In this document: positions 1 through 5,722 of the stretch, one piece after another
How positions within the stretch are numbered: the first letter of the stretch is position 1
Layout of the letters: each line of letters starts with the position of its first letter
Assembly (NCBI GenBank): GCA_003222835.1
Contig: QHXE01000622.1
Coordinates: 1 to 8,108, forward strand
Source: Acidobacteriota bacterium
GTDB taxonomy: Bacteria > Acidobacteriota > Blastocatellia > Pyrinomonadales > Pyrinomonadaceae
DNA length: 8,108 nucleotides
Reading direction: 5' to 3'
Position numbers and translations under genes: made by a program
The notes under the pieces: generated by a model
Databases searched by the model: none
What the model was told of the DNA's origin: nothing
Seen by the model: the letters and a program-made list of their open reading frames with translations, nothing else

Positions 1-117
1 CGAAGTCGGAAGATTAGAGGCGAGCTGATTCTGCTCCGGCTCAATGAAATGATCAGTCGAGTTCAAGTAGCACGACACAGCGTTTCTCTCCCCCTTGCTC
101 AGGAGTAGCTCAATCAT
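1..117 (-). CDS. Cassette gene of unknown function, N-terminal part only
   Basis: An open frame starts with ATG at 117-115 and stays open for 39 codons to the left edge, so only its N-terminus is seen. It begins MIELLLSKGERNAV and continues with a polar stretch containing CYLNSTDHF. The start lies 21 nt after the R' box (GTTGAAT, 145-139) of the preceding attC, the usual place for a cassette gene start. No clear Shine-Dalgarno sequence precedes the ATG. I do not recognise a family. The call rests on position relative to attC and on the absence of stops; a frame this short could be open by chance. Confidence 0.5.
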   Translation of the reverse strand, partial: MIELLLSKGERNAVSCYLNSTDHFIEPEQNQLASNLPTS

Positions 118-138
118 CGCAATCTAACGCTCGCTGAT

Positions 139-242
139 ATTCAACGTCAGGGTGATGAGGCGCGGCGATTACATTCAACCTTCGATTAAATCAATCAAGC
201 TTCGAAACACGCTTCCCGCGCTCGGTCCAACGATTTGATAAT
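139..242 (-). other. attC recombination site with degenerate R'' box
   Basis: On the minus strand the site ends with a perfect R' box, GTTGAAT (145-139), preceded by CCTGAC. The middle carries the array-wide CAACCTTCG motif (plus strand 176-184) and AATCAAGC. The L'' arm, GGTCCAACGA on the plus strand (224-233), matches the other copies exactly. Beyond it the expected GTTGTTGRRY sequence is replaced by TTTGATAATC, so the R'' box is mutated to roughly GATAATC (236-242 region) or has been overwritten. Integrase-mediated recombination is probably impaired. Confidence 0.72.
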
Positions 243-287
243 CAATAGAGGCGGCCCGAAAGCGACGACGTAAAATGCGTTTGCTTT

Positions 288-304
288 ACCAACCTTCCGA
301 TTAA
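288..304. repeat. Isolated copy of the attC inner motif
   Basis: The sequence CCAACCTTCCGATTAAA differs only slightly from CAACCTTCGATTAAA in the attC at 139-242 (one inserted C). It has no flanking R or L boxes, so it may be the remains of a second attC fused to the IS110 fragment that starts just downstream. Confidence 0.35.
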
Positions 305-308
305 AAAA

Positions 309-390
309 AGGAGGCCACCTCTGATGAAGTTCTACTGCGGAATCGATTTGAGTGCAAGGGATTTTCACCTGTGCGTGATCGACGAACAAC
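309..390 (+). pseudogene. IS110-family transposase, N-terminal fragment
   Basis: A strong ribosome binding site (AGGAGG, 309-314) precedes ATG at 324. The first 22 codons read MKFYCGIDLSARDFHLCVID plus EQ, which is the start of an IS110/IS1111 DEDD transposase; the aspartate in GIDLS (residue 8) would be the first catalytic residue of the RNase H-like fold. Homology stops near 390. The same frame stays open to 554 but there reads through the antisense of an Asp-box protein remnant and no longer looks like a transposase. Intact family members are several hundred residues, so this is a stub. IS1111-group elements are known to target attC sites, and this stub lies within 90 bp of one; that link is inference. 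Confidence 0.72.
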
Positions 391-741
391 CCCTGGTTGT
401 AGCGAACACCATCCATGGACGGTCCGCTGCCGGCAGGATCGCATTCCATCGCCAAGTGCGGCCACCGTCCGTCGATCGAGCTACAGCAGTGCGGTCGAGG
501 CCGTTGACTATTGCCAGGTCAGGAAAGAACGCGACGCCTGAATATGAGAAGTAGACGATTGGGTCAGCCTCGGTCACCACGCCCGCGTTGTCTGTCACCT
601 GTCCCGAGTCCAGGACTTTCCTCCGTCAAATGAAACATATGGATATGACCGCGTCTCACCATTGATCACGACCATGCTGGCCGCTAGTAGGTGCTGCGGG
701 TCCCGCGAATCGACGGCTATAAAGCTTTCAACGTGCGGATG
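391..741 (-). pseudogene. Asp-box (BNR, sialidase-like repeat) protein remnant, frameshifted and truncated
   Basis: Two minus-strand frames together encode a beta-propeller-like protein. The first, from about 741 to a TGA at 597-595, contains HVESFIAVDSRDPQHLLAAS and then the Asp-box SFDGGKSW. The second, open from 598, carries VTEADPIVYFSYSG and a second Asp-box, STDGGRTW, then ADRPWM. The two frames join within about 10 bp of 598, indicating a single frameshift. The C-terminal end is cut where the IS110 fragment begins (about 390). Upstream, the same frame overlaps the glycosyltransferase C-terminus, so the true N-terminus (expected signal peptide) is missing. Asp-box proteins include secreted sialidases and exoglycosidases, but enzymatic function cannot be claimed from two repeats. 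Confidence 0.65.
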
Positions 742-769
742 CGTGCATCTCTCCAAGATTCCCTCCGCT

Positions 770-1965
770 CTACTCCTCAATGTTAGAGACGCGAGACGCG
801 GCCCTACGGAATCGTGGCGGGCGAACCCCTCCACTCTCATAAATTCTACGTCCTTTCCACCTAACGCCTTTCCCGATTGTAATTCTGATACTTGAATCAA
901 ATAACATGGCGTAGAGCAAGCTTAAACCGAGTGGCGCGGTCAACGCATAGGCGGGAGAAACTCCGGATCGTATGCTGACCAACGCGAGAGCAAAGACCTG
1001 CAGCAACCATGACAAGACGGCGGAAGTGAACAATAGCCAAAGGTCAACGCTCCCGCCGGCGGCAAGCCCAATCGCAGACATTAGAGCAATGAGGGGCGGC
1101 ACGACAGACATCAAATACATGGATAAGACACTGAACAAAGCAAATGGCAGTGAGAACTTCATCCCTGAGAACCAATTCTTGGTGCTGCACTCCCACATCT
1201 CGCCGAAATTTCGATACATGCGCGTACTGAGCAAGTTCGGTGCATGCTCGGTAAACAAACGTGCGCCCGAACGCTTGATCATTTCCGCCAGCCGCACGTC
1301 TTCCATCACTTCATCCTTCAACGCTTCATAACCACCGACGCGCTCAAGCACAGTGCGGCGCATCAGAAAGAACCCGCCGATGCCGACAGCTCCCTGCGTC
1401 TTTGGGTTACTGATGCGGTAAAAGAGAGTGAACATCAGCAACACCCACACCCAGGTCGGTATCATTACGCGCTCCCAAAATGAGCCGGCTTCAAAGTGCG
1501 GGATTAGCGTTATGGCATCACCTTTCTTTTCCAGCGTATGATCGACTGCGGTGCGCATGGCTGCCTTGTCAAAGATCATGTCTGCATCCGTCGCCAGTAT
1601 CCATTCGCCCCGTGCGTGATTGAACGCTTGCTGCAGTCTTTGGCGAGTGTCTCCAGTATCGCTCCGGTTGCATCCGTCGAGCGGTCATTGACGGCTATCA
1701 CTTCAAACCGCCCATAATCTTGAGCAAGAAGGGAGCGAATACATTCTGACAGGACACGGTGTTGTTCGTTGCGAGCTGGAACAAGAACTGATACAAGCGG
1801 CGTCTCGCTCGTCGTGGCGCGCAAATGATTGGTTGGCAACAAGGGCTTTTGACGAGAAAGACCGTAAAGCGTGAGAACAATACTAATGAGCCAACCAAAA
1901 AGAAGAAGCCAGACAAAGCTGGTCAGAATCACCAGAAGGTTTAGTTGAAAGGCAATTGTCGGCAT
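770..1965 (-). pseudogene. Family 2 glycosyltransferase with C-terminal membrane segments, broken by an internal deletion
   Basis: The N-terminal part (1965 to about 1642) has a membrane segment (residues 8-34) and then the GT-A fold start: VSVLVPARNE, RSLLAQDY and VIAVNDRSTDAT. It runs out of frame after ETLAK. The rest continues in another frame from about 1636: LQQAFNHARGEWILATDADM (the DxD-like acidic site), MIFDKA, GIGGFFLMRR, GGYEALKDEVMEDVRLAE, then several membrane helices and an IYESGGVRPP tail near the end. Relatives usually have about 20 more residues between ETLAK and LQQA, so bases were lost and the frame shifted there (plus strand 1636-1642). The start at 1965 lies 25 nt after an R' box, consistent with a cassette gene. 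An internal ATG at 1579 could give a 269-residue product lacking the nucleotide-binding half, which should be inactive. Confidence 0.8.
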
Positions 1966-1990
1966 CTCAGTTTCATCGAGAGGCGAAGTT

Positions 1991-2094
1991 GTCCAACGTC
2001 AGAGTTGCCCGGGCGCGGCGATTGCATCCAACCTTCGATTCATCCCTGCCTACGGCAGCCAGTAAATTGTCCCTGATGAACTCTCTTGTTTTCA
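1991..2094 (-). other. attC recombination site, R'' side degenerate
   Basis: The R' half is clear: minus-strand CAACTCTGAC followed by GTTGGAC (1997-1991). The inner motif CCAACCTTCG is at 2028-2037. The R'' half is uncertain: TGAAAAC at 2094-2088 sits at the right distance, and AGAGTT next to it could pair with AACTCT of L', but the sequence departs from the other copies. Confidence 0.6.
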
Positions 2095-2154
2095 TAGACG
2101 CAATCGAAACTGGGACCGTTAACGGAAGTACCATTCGCTCTTGATACGATAGCC

Positions 2155-2250
2155 GCCCAACGTCGGATTTGACCAGGCGGGCCGATTATGAAGTAAGTCA
2201 GTACCGGGAGCGATAGCGACCGGATAACAAGTTGCGAGAGGTTGTTCGAC
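2155..2250 (-). other. attC recombination site, divergent
   Basis: The R' half is good: minus-strand GGTCAAATCCGAC followed by GTTGGGC (2161-2155), a perfect GTTRRRY. The opposite end has plus-strand GTTGTTCGAC then ATCGCC (2241-2256), resembling the R'' context GTTGTTGRRY-GCGCC of other copies at the expected distance (96 bp). The inner motif is lost and the L'' arm pairs poorly. It lies upstream of the oppositely oriented beta-helix gene and would be that cassette's attC. Confidence 0.55.
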
Positions 2251-2281
2251 ATCGCCGAGCCAAAGAAGAAGAACTTTTATG

Positions 2282-2310
2282 TTGTTTTGTTCTTCAATTC
2301 CTGATAAGAA
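2282..2310 (+). promoter_or_regulatory. Weak candidate promoter for the beta-helix gene
   Basis: TTGTTT (2282-2287) and TAAGAA (2305-2310) are 17 bp apart in an AT-rich stretch 45 bp before the gene. The match to sigma-70 boxes is modest, especially at -10. The gene faces against the array and cannot use a Pc promoter, so it needs its own. Confidence 0.22.
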
Positions 2311-2341
2311 GCAATCTACTAGGCATCTTTCCTGTTAGGTG

Positions 2342-2348
2342 AAAGGAG
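2342..2348 (+). promoter_or_regulatory. Ribosome binding site of the beta-helix gene
   Basis: AAAGGAG stands 6 nt before ATG at 2355 and fixes that start. Confidence 0.75.
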
Positions 2349-2354
2349 ATTCTC

Positions 2355-3359
2355 ATGGACAAGATTCGCTTAGGGTTCATCAACTTTCTCGCGGCCGTAG
2401 TCCTTTTCCTCTGCTGTAGTTCGTTTGCACAGGGGCAGGCGGATAGAGTTTTTATTTCAGGAATGGGCGATGATGCCTCTGCTTGCAGCCGCACTGTGCC
2501 TTGCAGGACATTTGCCGGGGCTCTTTCCAAAGTCGCTACCAGAGGTGAGATTGACGTACTTGATTCCGGTGGCTTTGGAGTCGTTACCATCAGTAAGTCA
2601 GTGACGATTGACGCGACCGGCGTTTTCGCGGGGGCGCACACCATAATTGGTAATGTGATTAATATCGTTGCCGGAGCAAGCGATGTAGTAGTGTTGCGCA
2701 ATCTCTCAATTAACGGGCTGGGAAAGGCGGACAACGGGATCAAGTTCATCAGCGGCAAGGTGCTTTATCTGGAGGACTGCCTCATAAAGAATTTCCGCGA
2801 TTATGGCATTGATTTTGAGCCTTCAGTCGGGAGCACGCTGGTTATCCGGAATTCGATCATCATAAACAATGGTACGGAGACCACAAGCGTTTTGGGTACC
2901 GTGCGCGGTAGCGGCGGAGCAGTGTTGGTTAAATCTGCATCGGGGACGGCCTTTGCCGCGATTGATAATACCCAAATGGCCGGCAATTTCCTCGGTATCA
3001 ACGCCAGAGACAACAGCAAGATCACAGTCAATAACAGCACTATTGCGAGGAATATTTCGATCGGGCTGCTGGCCTTCACGGACTCGAACGCTCCGGCAGA
3101 AATGAACGTCGAACATTCTGTGGTAACGCTCAATTTGGTTGGGATTCAATCAGGCGGCTGTTCGGATGTTCAAGCAAGGGGTGCGACTACGGTGCGCATC
3201 TCGGCTGTAAATGTCACCAGCAATATTGCCACCGGTCTGCTGAGCGGATGTCCCGTTCCAGGAGGTGGCGGCCCGGCAGCCATTATTTCGGCCAGGAACA
3301 ATACGATAATGGGTAATAATCCAGACGGAGCACCCACCTCAACATCCCCACAGCAGTAA
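2355..3359 (+). CDS. Secreted right-handed parallel beta-helix repeat protein
   Basis: This complete 334-residue protein has an N-terminal signal peptide: basic DKIR, a hydrophobic core from about residue 7 to 24 and a cleavage region near AQG-QA (25-29). The mature start RVFISGMGDDASACSR with a second cysteine in VPCRTFAGAL (residues 44 and 50) is typical of a family of exported beta-helix proteins, followed by EIDVLDSGGFG and repeated short strands rich in valine, isoleucine and asparagine (VVVLRNLSING, LVIRNSIIINNG, ITVNNSTIARN). The helix resembles the pectate lyase fold, but I see no catalytic signature, so the activity is unknown; a cell-surface or extracellular role is likely. The C-terminus GAPTSTSPQQ looks native, so the gene is whole. 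It is the only intact cassette gene here reading against the array. Its stop codon abuts a half attC. Confidence 0.85.
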   Translation: MDKIRLGFINFLAAVVLFLCCSSFAQGQADRVFISGMGDDASACSRTVPCRTFAGALSKVATRGEIDVLDSGGFGVVTISKSVTIDATGVFAGAHTIIGNVINIVAGASDVVVLRNLSINGLGKADNGIKFISGKVLYLEDCLIKNFRDYGIDFEPSVGSTLVIRNSIIINNGTETTSVLGTVRGSGGAVLVKSASGTAFAAIDNTQMAGNFLGINARDNSKITVNNSTIARNISIGLLAFTDSNAPAEMNVEHSVVTLNLVGIQSGGCSDVQARGATTVRISAVNVTSNIATGLLSGCPVPGGGGPAAIISARNNTIMGNNPDGAPTSTSPQQ

Positions 3360-3372
3360 TGAGTTGTTCGGT
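3357..3372 (-). other. Half attC site (R''/L'' end only)
   Basis: On the plus strand, ATGAGTTGTTCGGTTGCGGCC (from 3359) closely matches AACGAGTTGTTGGGTTGCGCC of the attC at 4526-4633, with GTTCGGT (3366-3372) as R''. It stands 16 nt after the acyltransferase stop, the right place for that cassette's attC. The L' and R' half is absent: sequence to the left is beta-helix coding DNA, and no RYYYAAC-GTCGGAG segment occurs in 3250-3356. Confidence 0.6.
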
Positions 3373-3388
3373 TGCGGCCTTCAGCAGT

Positions 3389-4000
3389 TTAAGTTTCTTC
3401 TTGCAGCCTTGGCTCAGTCTCCAGCTCTGGATACTTGCCTCTGATATTTCGATAAAAAGCCCGTATTTTGTTCATGTCTTCCTTAACATTCCCGCTGGGT
3501 ATCACAAACATGCCCAAGCCACATAACCTTCTCTCGTAGTCCAGATAACCGAGACCTATCGGCACTCCACTCTGAGACGCAATATGATAAAAGCCTGACT
3601 TCCAAAGGGCCACTTTACCTCTGGTTCCTTCCGGCGGAATAGCCAGAACCAGATAATCGCTGCTTTTAAATTTTTCCGCCGTCTGGATAACCAGGGACTG
3701 GGGTCCTCGTCTATCTACCGGAATGCCACCCAGTCTGCGCATAAGCCATCCCCAGGGGAAAATGAACAGCGTGTGTTTGCCAAACCAGGAGATACGGACA
3801 CGCATTGCATAGGCTGTGGCCAACATAAATGGTAAATCCCAGTTGGATGTATGAGGCGCCGCTATAAAAACAAATTTGCTGTAGCTTGGAGCTTCTCCAT
3901 AAATCTTCCAGCCAAATAGCTTGAGCCATAATCTTCCGATACGGTATGAAAGCAGTGTCTCCTTCCTTCTCAAGCCGCCTCCCTGTTTCTTCTCAGACAT
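3389..4000 (-). CDS. PlsC-type lysophospholipid / 1-acylglycerol-3-phosphate acyltransferase-like protein
   Basis: This 203-residue protein carries the acyltransferase signatures in order: the catalytic HX4D motif as PHTSNWD (His50, Asp55), a GGIPVDRRG substrate-binding block (residues 91-99) and PPEGTRG (122-128), the EGTR block of the PlsC family. These enzymes transfer an acyl chain from acyl-ACP or acyl-CoA to a lysophospholipid or similar acceptor at the inner membrane face. It is short, with no clear membrane helix beyond a hydrophobic stretch near FVFIAAP and FIFPWGWL, so the acceptor is uncertain; it could modify another lipid. ATG at 4000 lies 1 nt after the R' box of attC 4002-4100, with no visible Shine-Dalgarno sequence, so translation may be leaderless or coupled. 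It appears intact. Confidence 0.85.
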   Translation of the reverse strand: MSEKKQGGGLRRKETLLSYRIGRLWLKLFGWKIYGEAPSYSKFVFIAAPHTSNWDLPFMLATAYAMRVRISWFGKHTLFIFPWGWLMRRLGGIPVDRRGPQSLVIQTAEKFKSSDYLVLAIPPEGTRGKVALWKSGFYHIASQSGVPIGLGYLDYERRLCGLGMFVIPSGNVKEDMNKIRAFYRNIRGKYPELETEPRLQEET

Positions 4001-4001
4001 A

Positions 4002-4100
4002 ACTGAACATCAGAGTTGGCCCGATTACCTTCAACCTTCGATTCCATTAATCAACTGAAAAAAACGCGCGCCGCACTCCGGTCCAACGAAGTTGTTGGAA
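4002..4100 (-). other. attC recombination site
   Basis: On the minus strand: R'' TTCCAAC (4100-4094), L'' CGTTGGACC, the inner motif region (plus TCAACCTTCG, 4031-4040), L' GGCCAACTC, and R' GTTCAGT (4008-4002). L'' has one more base than L', as in true attC sites. R' departs from GTTRRRY at its fourth base but keeps the essential GTT. The site follows the stop of the 4111-4489 gene by 10 nt. Confidence 0.85.
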
Positions 4101-4110
4101 TGCGCCACGA

Positions 4111-4489
4111 TTAGAAAAAGTCTCTCATCGCAAAGGAGAGCACGCCCTTTTTGAAGTCGAAGATAACGCGACCTTCTTGCTGAACAGGTTTCCGTTCCAA
4201 TGTCATGGGTTGAAAACGGGCAACCACCGCTGCTTTGACGCAGTAGGGCCATAAGGTTTCCGGACCCGATAGCGCGAGCCAATCGAATCACATAAGTAAT
4301 GCCGAGCCTTTCGGCTGCGCGACAGATATTGTCCAAGATCTCACGCCGCTTCGCATCGGTAAGCGGTTCGTCGGAGAAAGGGGGACGCCACGATTCGATC
4401 GAGGCCGAGTCAATGTCCATGGCGGGGTCGCCCGTCAGACGTTCGCGGAACGTGCAGATAAGAAGAGCTGCGAGAGAAAAGGTTTTCAT
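4111..4489 (-). pseudogene. Small cassette gene of unknown function, frameshifted
   Basis: ATG at 4489 follows an SD-like GAGGT (4499-4495) and lies 36 nt after the R' box of the preceding attC. The first frame encodes about 74 residues, starting MKTFSLAALLICTF (a possible signal sequence) and including PPFSDEPLTDAKRREILDNI and ERLGITYVIRLARAIG. Near 4266 (GGG) the protein-like sequence moves to another frame, giving GPETLWPYCVKAAVVARFQP, MTLERKPV, RVIFDFKKGV and a TAA at 4113-4111. That stop sits properly 10 nt before the attC, whereas the unshifted frame runs into the attC to 4031. A one-base insertion or two-base loss, or a sequencing error, explains it. The corrected product would be about 125 residues. 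I do not recognise the family. Confidence 0.68.
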
Positions 4490-4525
4490 GGTTCACCTCG
4501 AACTAGCTCGCGTGTTAAAGAAGCA

Positions 4526-4633
4526 TTCCAACGTCTGAGTTCAGGTGGCGCGGGCGGTGGCACGCAACCCGCGCCGGACCAAGCTAGTTGAGAAAAGCGC
4601 TATCCCGCGCTCACCTGCAACGAATTGTTGGGT
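4526..4633 (-). other. attC recombination site
   Basis: On the minus strand: R'' ACCCAAC (4633-4627), L'' CGTTGCAGG, L' CCTGAACTC, R' GTTGGAA (4532-4526). GTTGCAGG pairs with CCTGAAC if one G in L'' is left extrahelical, the diagnostic attC feature. The outer parts resemble the well-known aadA-type 59-base element (AACAATTCGTT and AACTCAGACGTT). The inner loop differs from the other copies and contains a GCGCGG/CCGCGC pairing. Confidence 0.9.
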
Positions 4634-4665
4634 TGCGCCCACGATGGAACCAACGCCGCAACGAG

Positions 4666-5388
4666 CTACGGTTTGAGCTTTTCTATCAAGTCCACCATGG
4701 TATTCTTTGCCGGATCTAGGAGAATCAACTTCAGGGCCGAGTCACCCACCACATCAATCATCAAACGCTCGTTGCTTTTAGTGTCAGCTAGTTTTAGTAC
4801 CACACGCCCACTCTTATTGTTCACTACAATACCGGCCCTTTCATTCCCCCCTTGATTATTGCCACCAATTAACAGACCAGCGTAGCCTTTGTCATCCGCG
4901 AACAGGCTGACCGCCTCTCTAGTGGAATAATCCAAGCCAAGATTGACGCGACCATCCTCCAACACTCCGAAGCCGCCGCGCTCATTTCCATTCTTATCCA
5001 TGAAGTTGATTCCTGCTGACGGGCTGATTCGCTTTACGACCTTGCCCAGAATCTGGGGATCGGGCGTATAACCGACCGCGACGCGGTCTGCTCCATCTTC
5101 GCCGAGTACAAGCATTCCGGTAGCATCATCTTGCCGCTTCCGCCCGGTGGTTTTCGGAACTGGAGCACCGAGCAGTATACGTTCACGCCCCTTCTCGTCC
5201 ACGATGATTAACCCGCGCACCCGTAGTACATCAGTCTTTTGGTCATCGGTTGCCGAGCCAGATGAAAGGCCGGCGAATACGGCAACAGAAAACGCCGCAG
5301 TTAAAAGCCAGGCGACTTGAAGTACGACAAATCTCCTTTTGAGGCGAACCAGCTGATGTTGCAGGCTTTGTGTTGTGTTATGTTCCAT
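4666..5388 (-). CDS. Membrane-anchored protein with repeated DxxGxxR beta-strand units, function unknown
   Basis: The 240-residue protein starts at ATG 5388 behind a good ribosome binding site (GGAGGG, 5400-5395). Residues 8-19 are amphipathic (QSLQHQLVRLKR, possibly a short coiled coil), and 20-42 form one membrane helix (VVLQVAWLLTAAFSVAVFAG). The rest is probably periplasmic or extracellular and built of repeats of the form acidic-x-x-G-x-x-R-hydrophobic: VDEKGRERILLG (63-74), GEDGADRVAVG (96-106), MDKNGNERGGFG (130-141), EDGRVNLGLD (144-153) and ADDKGYAGLLIGG (164-176). A long beta-solenoid or beta-sheet fold is likely. I know no defined activity for such proteins. It is flanked by two complete attC sites and is the cleanest cassette in the window. 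Confidence 0.8.
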   Translation of the reverse strand: MEHNTTQSLQHQLVRLKRRFVVLQVAWLLTAAFSVAVFAGLSSGSATDDQKTDVLRVRGLIIVDEKGRERILLGAPVPKTTGRKRQDDATGMLVLGEDGADRVAVGYTPDPQILGKVVKRISPSAGINFMDKNGNERGGFGVLEDGRVNLGLDYSTREAVSLFADDKGYAGLLIGGNNQGGNERAGIVVNNKSGRVVLKLADTKSNERLMIDVVGDSALKLILLDPAKNTMVDLIEKLKP

Positions 5389-5496
5389 GCTCTTCCCTCC
5401 GCGCGTTTGAGAGACCCGAAGGTCGTTACAATTGAAAGTAGCTCCAAAAGGTTTTGACTATTTGTCGCTACCGCTTCCGATCCTTGACAAGTAGCA

Positions 5497-5602
5497 ACCC
5501 AACGTCGGAGTTGACCGGGCGGCGCGATTTCATTCAACCTTCGCCGCACCAATCAAGTTAAGAAACACGCTCCCGCCGCTCGCGTCCAACGAGTTGTTGA
5601 AC
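5497..5602 (-). other. attC recombination site, canonical
   Basis: On the minus strand: R'' GTTCAAC (5602-5596, perfect RYYYAAC), spacer, L'' GTTGGAC, inner motif (plus TCAACCTTCG, 5534-5543), L' GTCAAC, spacer TCCGAC, R' GTTGGGT (5503-5497, perfect GTTRRRY). GTTGGAC pairs with GTCAAC leaving one G of L'' unpaired. The sequence between it and the next attC on the right is the IS91-type element, so the cassette it served has lost or never had a recognisable gene. Confidence 0.9.
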
Positions 5603-5709
5603 TAAGCGCTAATGCGCAGCTAAAAGCAACTTCACTCAGTAACTCGATCACTCTCAATCGCGAGCCGTGCACGCCTACACTTCCTGATGAAAGATTCCAA
5701 TTTCTATCT

Positions 5710-5715
5710 GGAGGT
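5710..5715 (+). promoter_or_regulatory. Ribosome binding site of the recombinase gene
   Basis: GGAGGT stands 7 nt before ATG at 5723 and supports that start. Confidence 0.75.
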
Positions 5716-5722
5716 GTAGTCA

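Noticed and set aside
195..455. 86-residue minus-strand frame
   Set aside because: It crosses the attC L'' arm, the antisense of the IS110 stub and an out-of-frame part of the Asp-box remnant.
391..554. Continuation of the IS110 transposase frame
   Set aside because: Beyond residue 22 the sequence is the antisense of the Asp-box remnant and no longer resembles a DEDD transposase.
1973..2095. 40-residue minus-strand frame (start MKTREFIRDN)
   Set aside because: Two thirds of it is attC sequence, and it has no ribosome binding site.
2294..3149. Minus-strand frames opposite the beta-helix gene
   Set aside because: They are shadows of a gene that has a signal peptide, a ribosome binding site and family-typical motifs on the plus strand.
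4031..4110. C-terminal 26 residues of the uninterrupted 152-residue frame
   Set aside because: They are translated from the attC itself, and a better protein-like frame stops at 4111 before the attC.
5301..5552. 83-residue minus-strand frame upstream of the repeat protein
   Set aside because: It reads through the attC R' end and overlaps the start of the better-supported 240-residue gene.
139..5602. CRISPR array as an explanation of the repeats
   Set aside because: Repeats are ~100 bp, divergent, irregularly spaced by whole genes and have attC structure.
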